Shown piece after piece: positions 59,223 through 64,000 of a stretch of DNA of 64,000 nt. The notes beneath the pieces were generated by a model, which worked only from the letters and a program-made list of their open reading frames with translations, was not told the origin of the DNA and ran no database searches. The stretch comes from Rubrobacteraceae bacterium (lineage in GTDB: Bacteria > Actinomycetota > Rubrobacteria > Rubrobacterales > Rubrobacteraceae). Positions within the stretch are counted from its first letter, which is position 1. Each line of letters starts with the position of its first letter. The translations under genes and the position numbers were made by a program. The stretch spans positions 56,576-120,575 of the forward strand of contig JAUJNO010000003.1 of NCBI GenBank assembly GCA_030448125.1, written 5' to 3'.

Positions 59223-64000
<4,778 letters not shown>

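Overview
The window is high-GC actinobacterial-type DNA. Frequent GTG and TTG starts, GGAGG-type ribosome binding sites and the gene repertoire (ergothioneine genes, ECF transporter, a CtpI-like giant P-type ATPase, Tat-exported Rieske lipoproteins, leucine catabolism) suggest a Rubrobacter-like deep-branching actinobacterium. That assignment is an inference from style and content; no marker gene is present. No CRISPR array, prophage or intact insertion sequence was seen.

Layout. 1-5.4 kb: a partial methyltransferase, tRNA-Gln, small secreted or hypothetical genes, and a PHB-depolymerase-family esterase next to a ribbon-helix-helix regulator with similar promoter sites. 5.6-10.9 kb: one tightly packed operon of an M20 deacylase, an SDR dehydrogenase and a complete ECF transporter (S, A, A', T). 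11.2-13.9 kb: an alpha/beta hydrolase and a membrane protein, each preceded by the same palindrome, then an XRE/MmyB-type regulator. 13.9-15.6 kb: an uncharacterised cassette of two DUF488 domains and a dual-OB-like protein. 16-19.7 kb: an S-adenosylhomocysteinase-like protein lacking two active-site histidines, facing the ergothioneine genes egtC and egtB (egtB frameshifted). 20-26 kb: LTA-synthase-like sulfatase, quinone-oxidoreductase-type dehydrogenase, methylmalonate-semialdehyde dehydrogenase, MHS-type transporter. 26-36.4 kb: acyl-CoA synthetases and a leucine/branched-acyl-CoA catabolic cluster (acyl-CoA dehydrogenase, methylcrotonyl-CoA carboxylase beta and alpha, enoyl-CoA hydratase), badly frameshifted between 28.8 and 32.8 kb. 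36.5-42.3 kb: OsmC, NlpC/P60 endopeptidase, SppA, Yip1, a formate-dehydrogenase-like enzyme, Nudix. 42.3-58.2 kb: a mirror-symmetric redox/metal island bracketed by two paralogous DtxR-type regulators. 58.4-64 kb: a DUF5132-like protein with a possible peripheral-subunit-binding motif, then a CtpI-like P-type ATPase running off the window.

The most interesting unit is the 42.3-58.2 kb island. It holds a sulfite-oxidase-family enzyme, a membrane-anchored multicopper oxidase, a ZIP transporter, three DoxX proteins, two intact Rieske lipoproteins plus one Rieske remnant, a ferric-reductase-like flavocytochrome and a beta-propeller remnant. Four promoters in it overlap a common A/T-rich AGCTAAAAA-type element, so I propose a DtxR-controlled respiratory or metal-oxidising module. 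Decayed copies of island genes, an IS5-type transposase remnant and a start-lost paralogue at 52 kb show past duplication and rearrangement.

Caution: at least 15 genes carry one- or two-base frameshifts, mostly in G/C homopolymers and mostly net losses. The pattern fits residual assembly errors better than wholesale gene decay. Genes marked pseudogene here may be intact in the organism.
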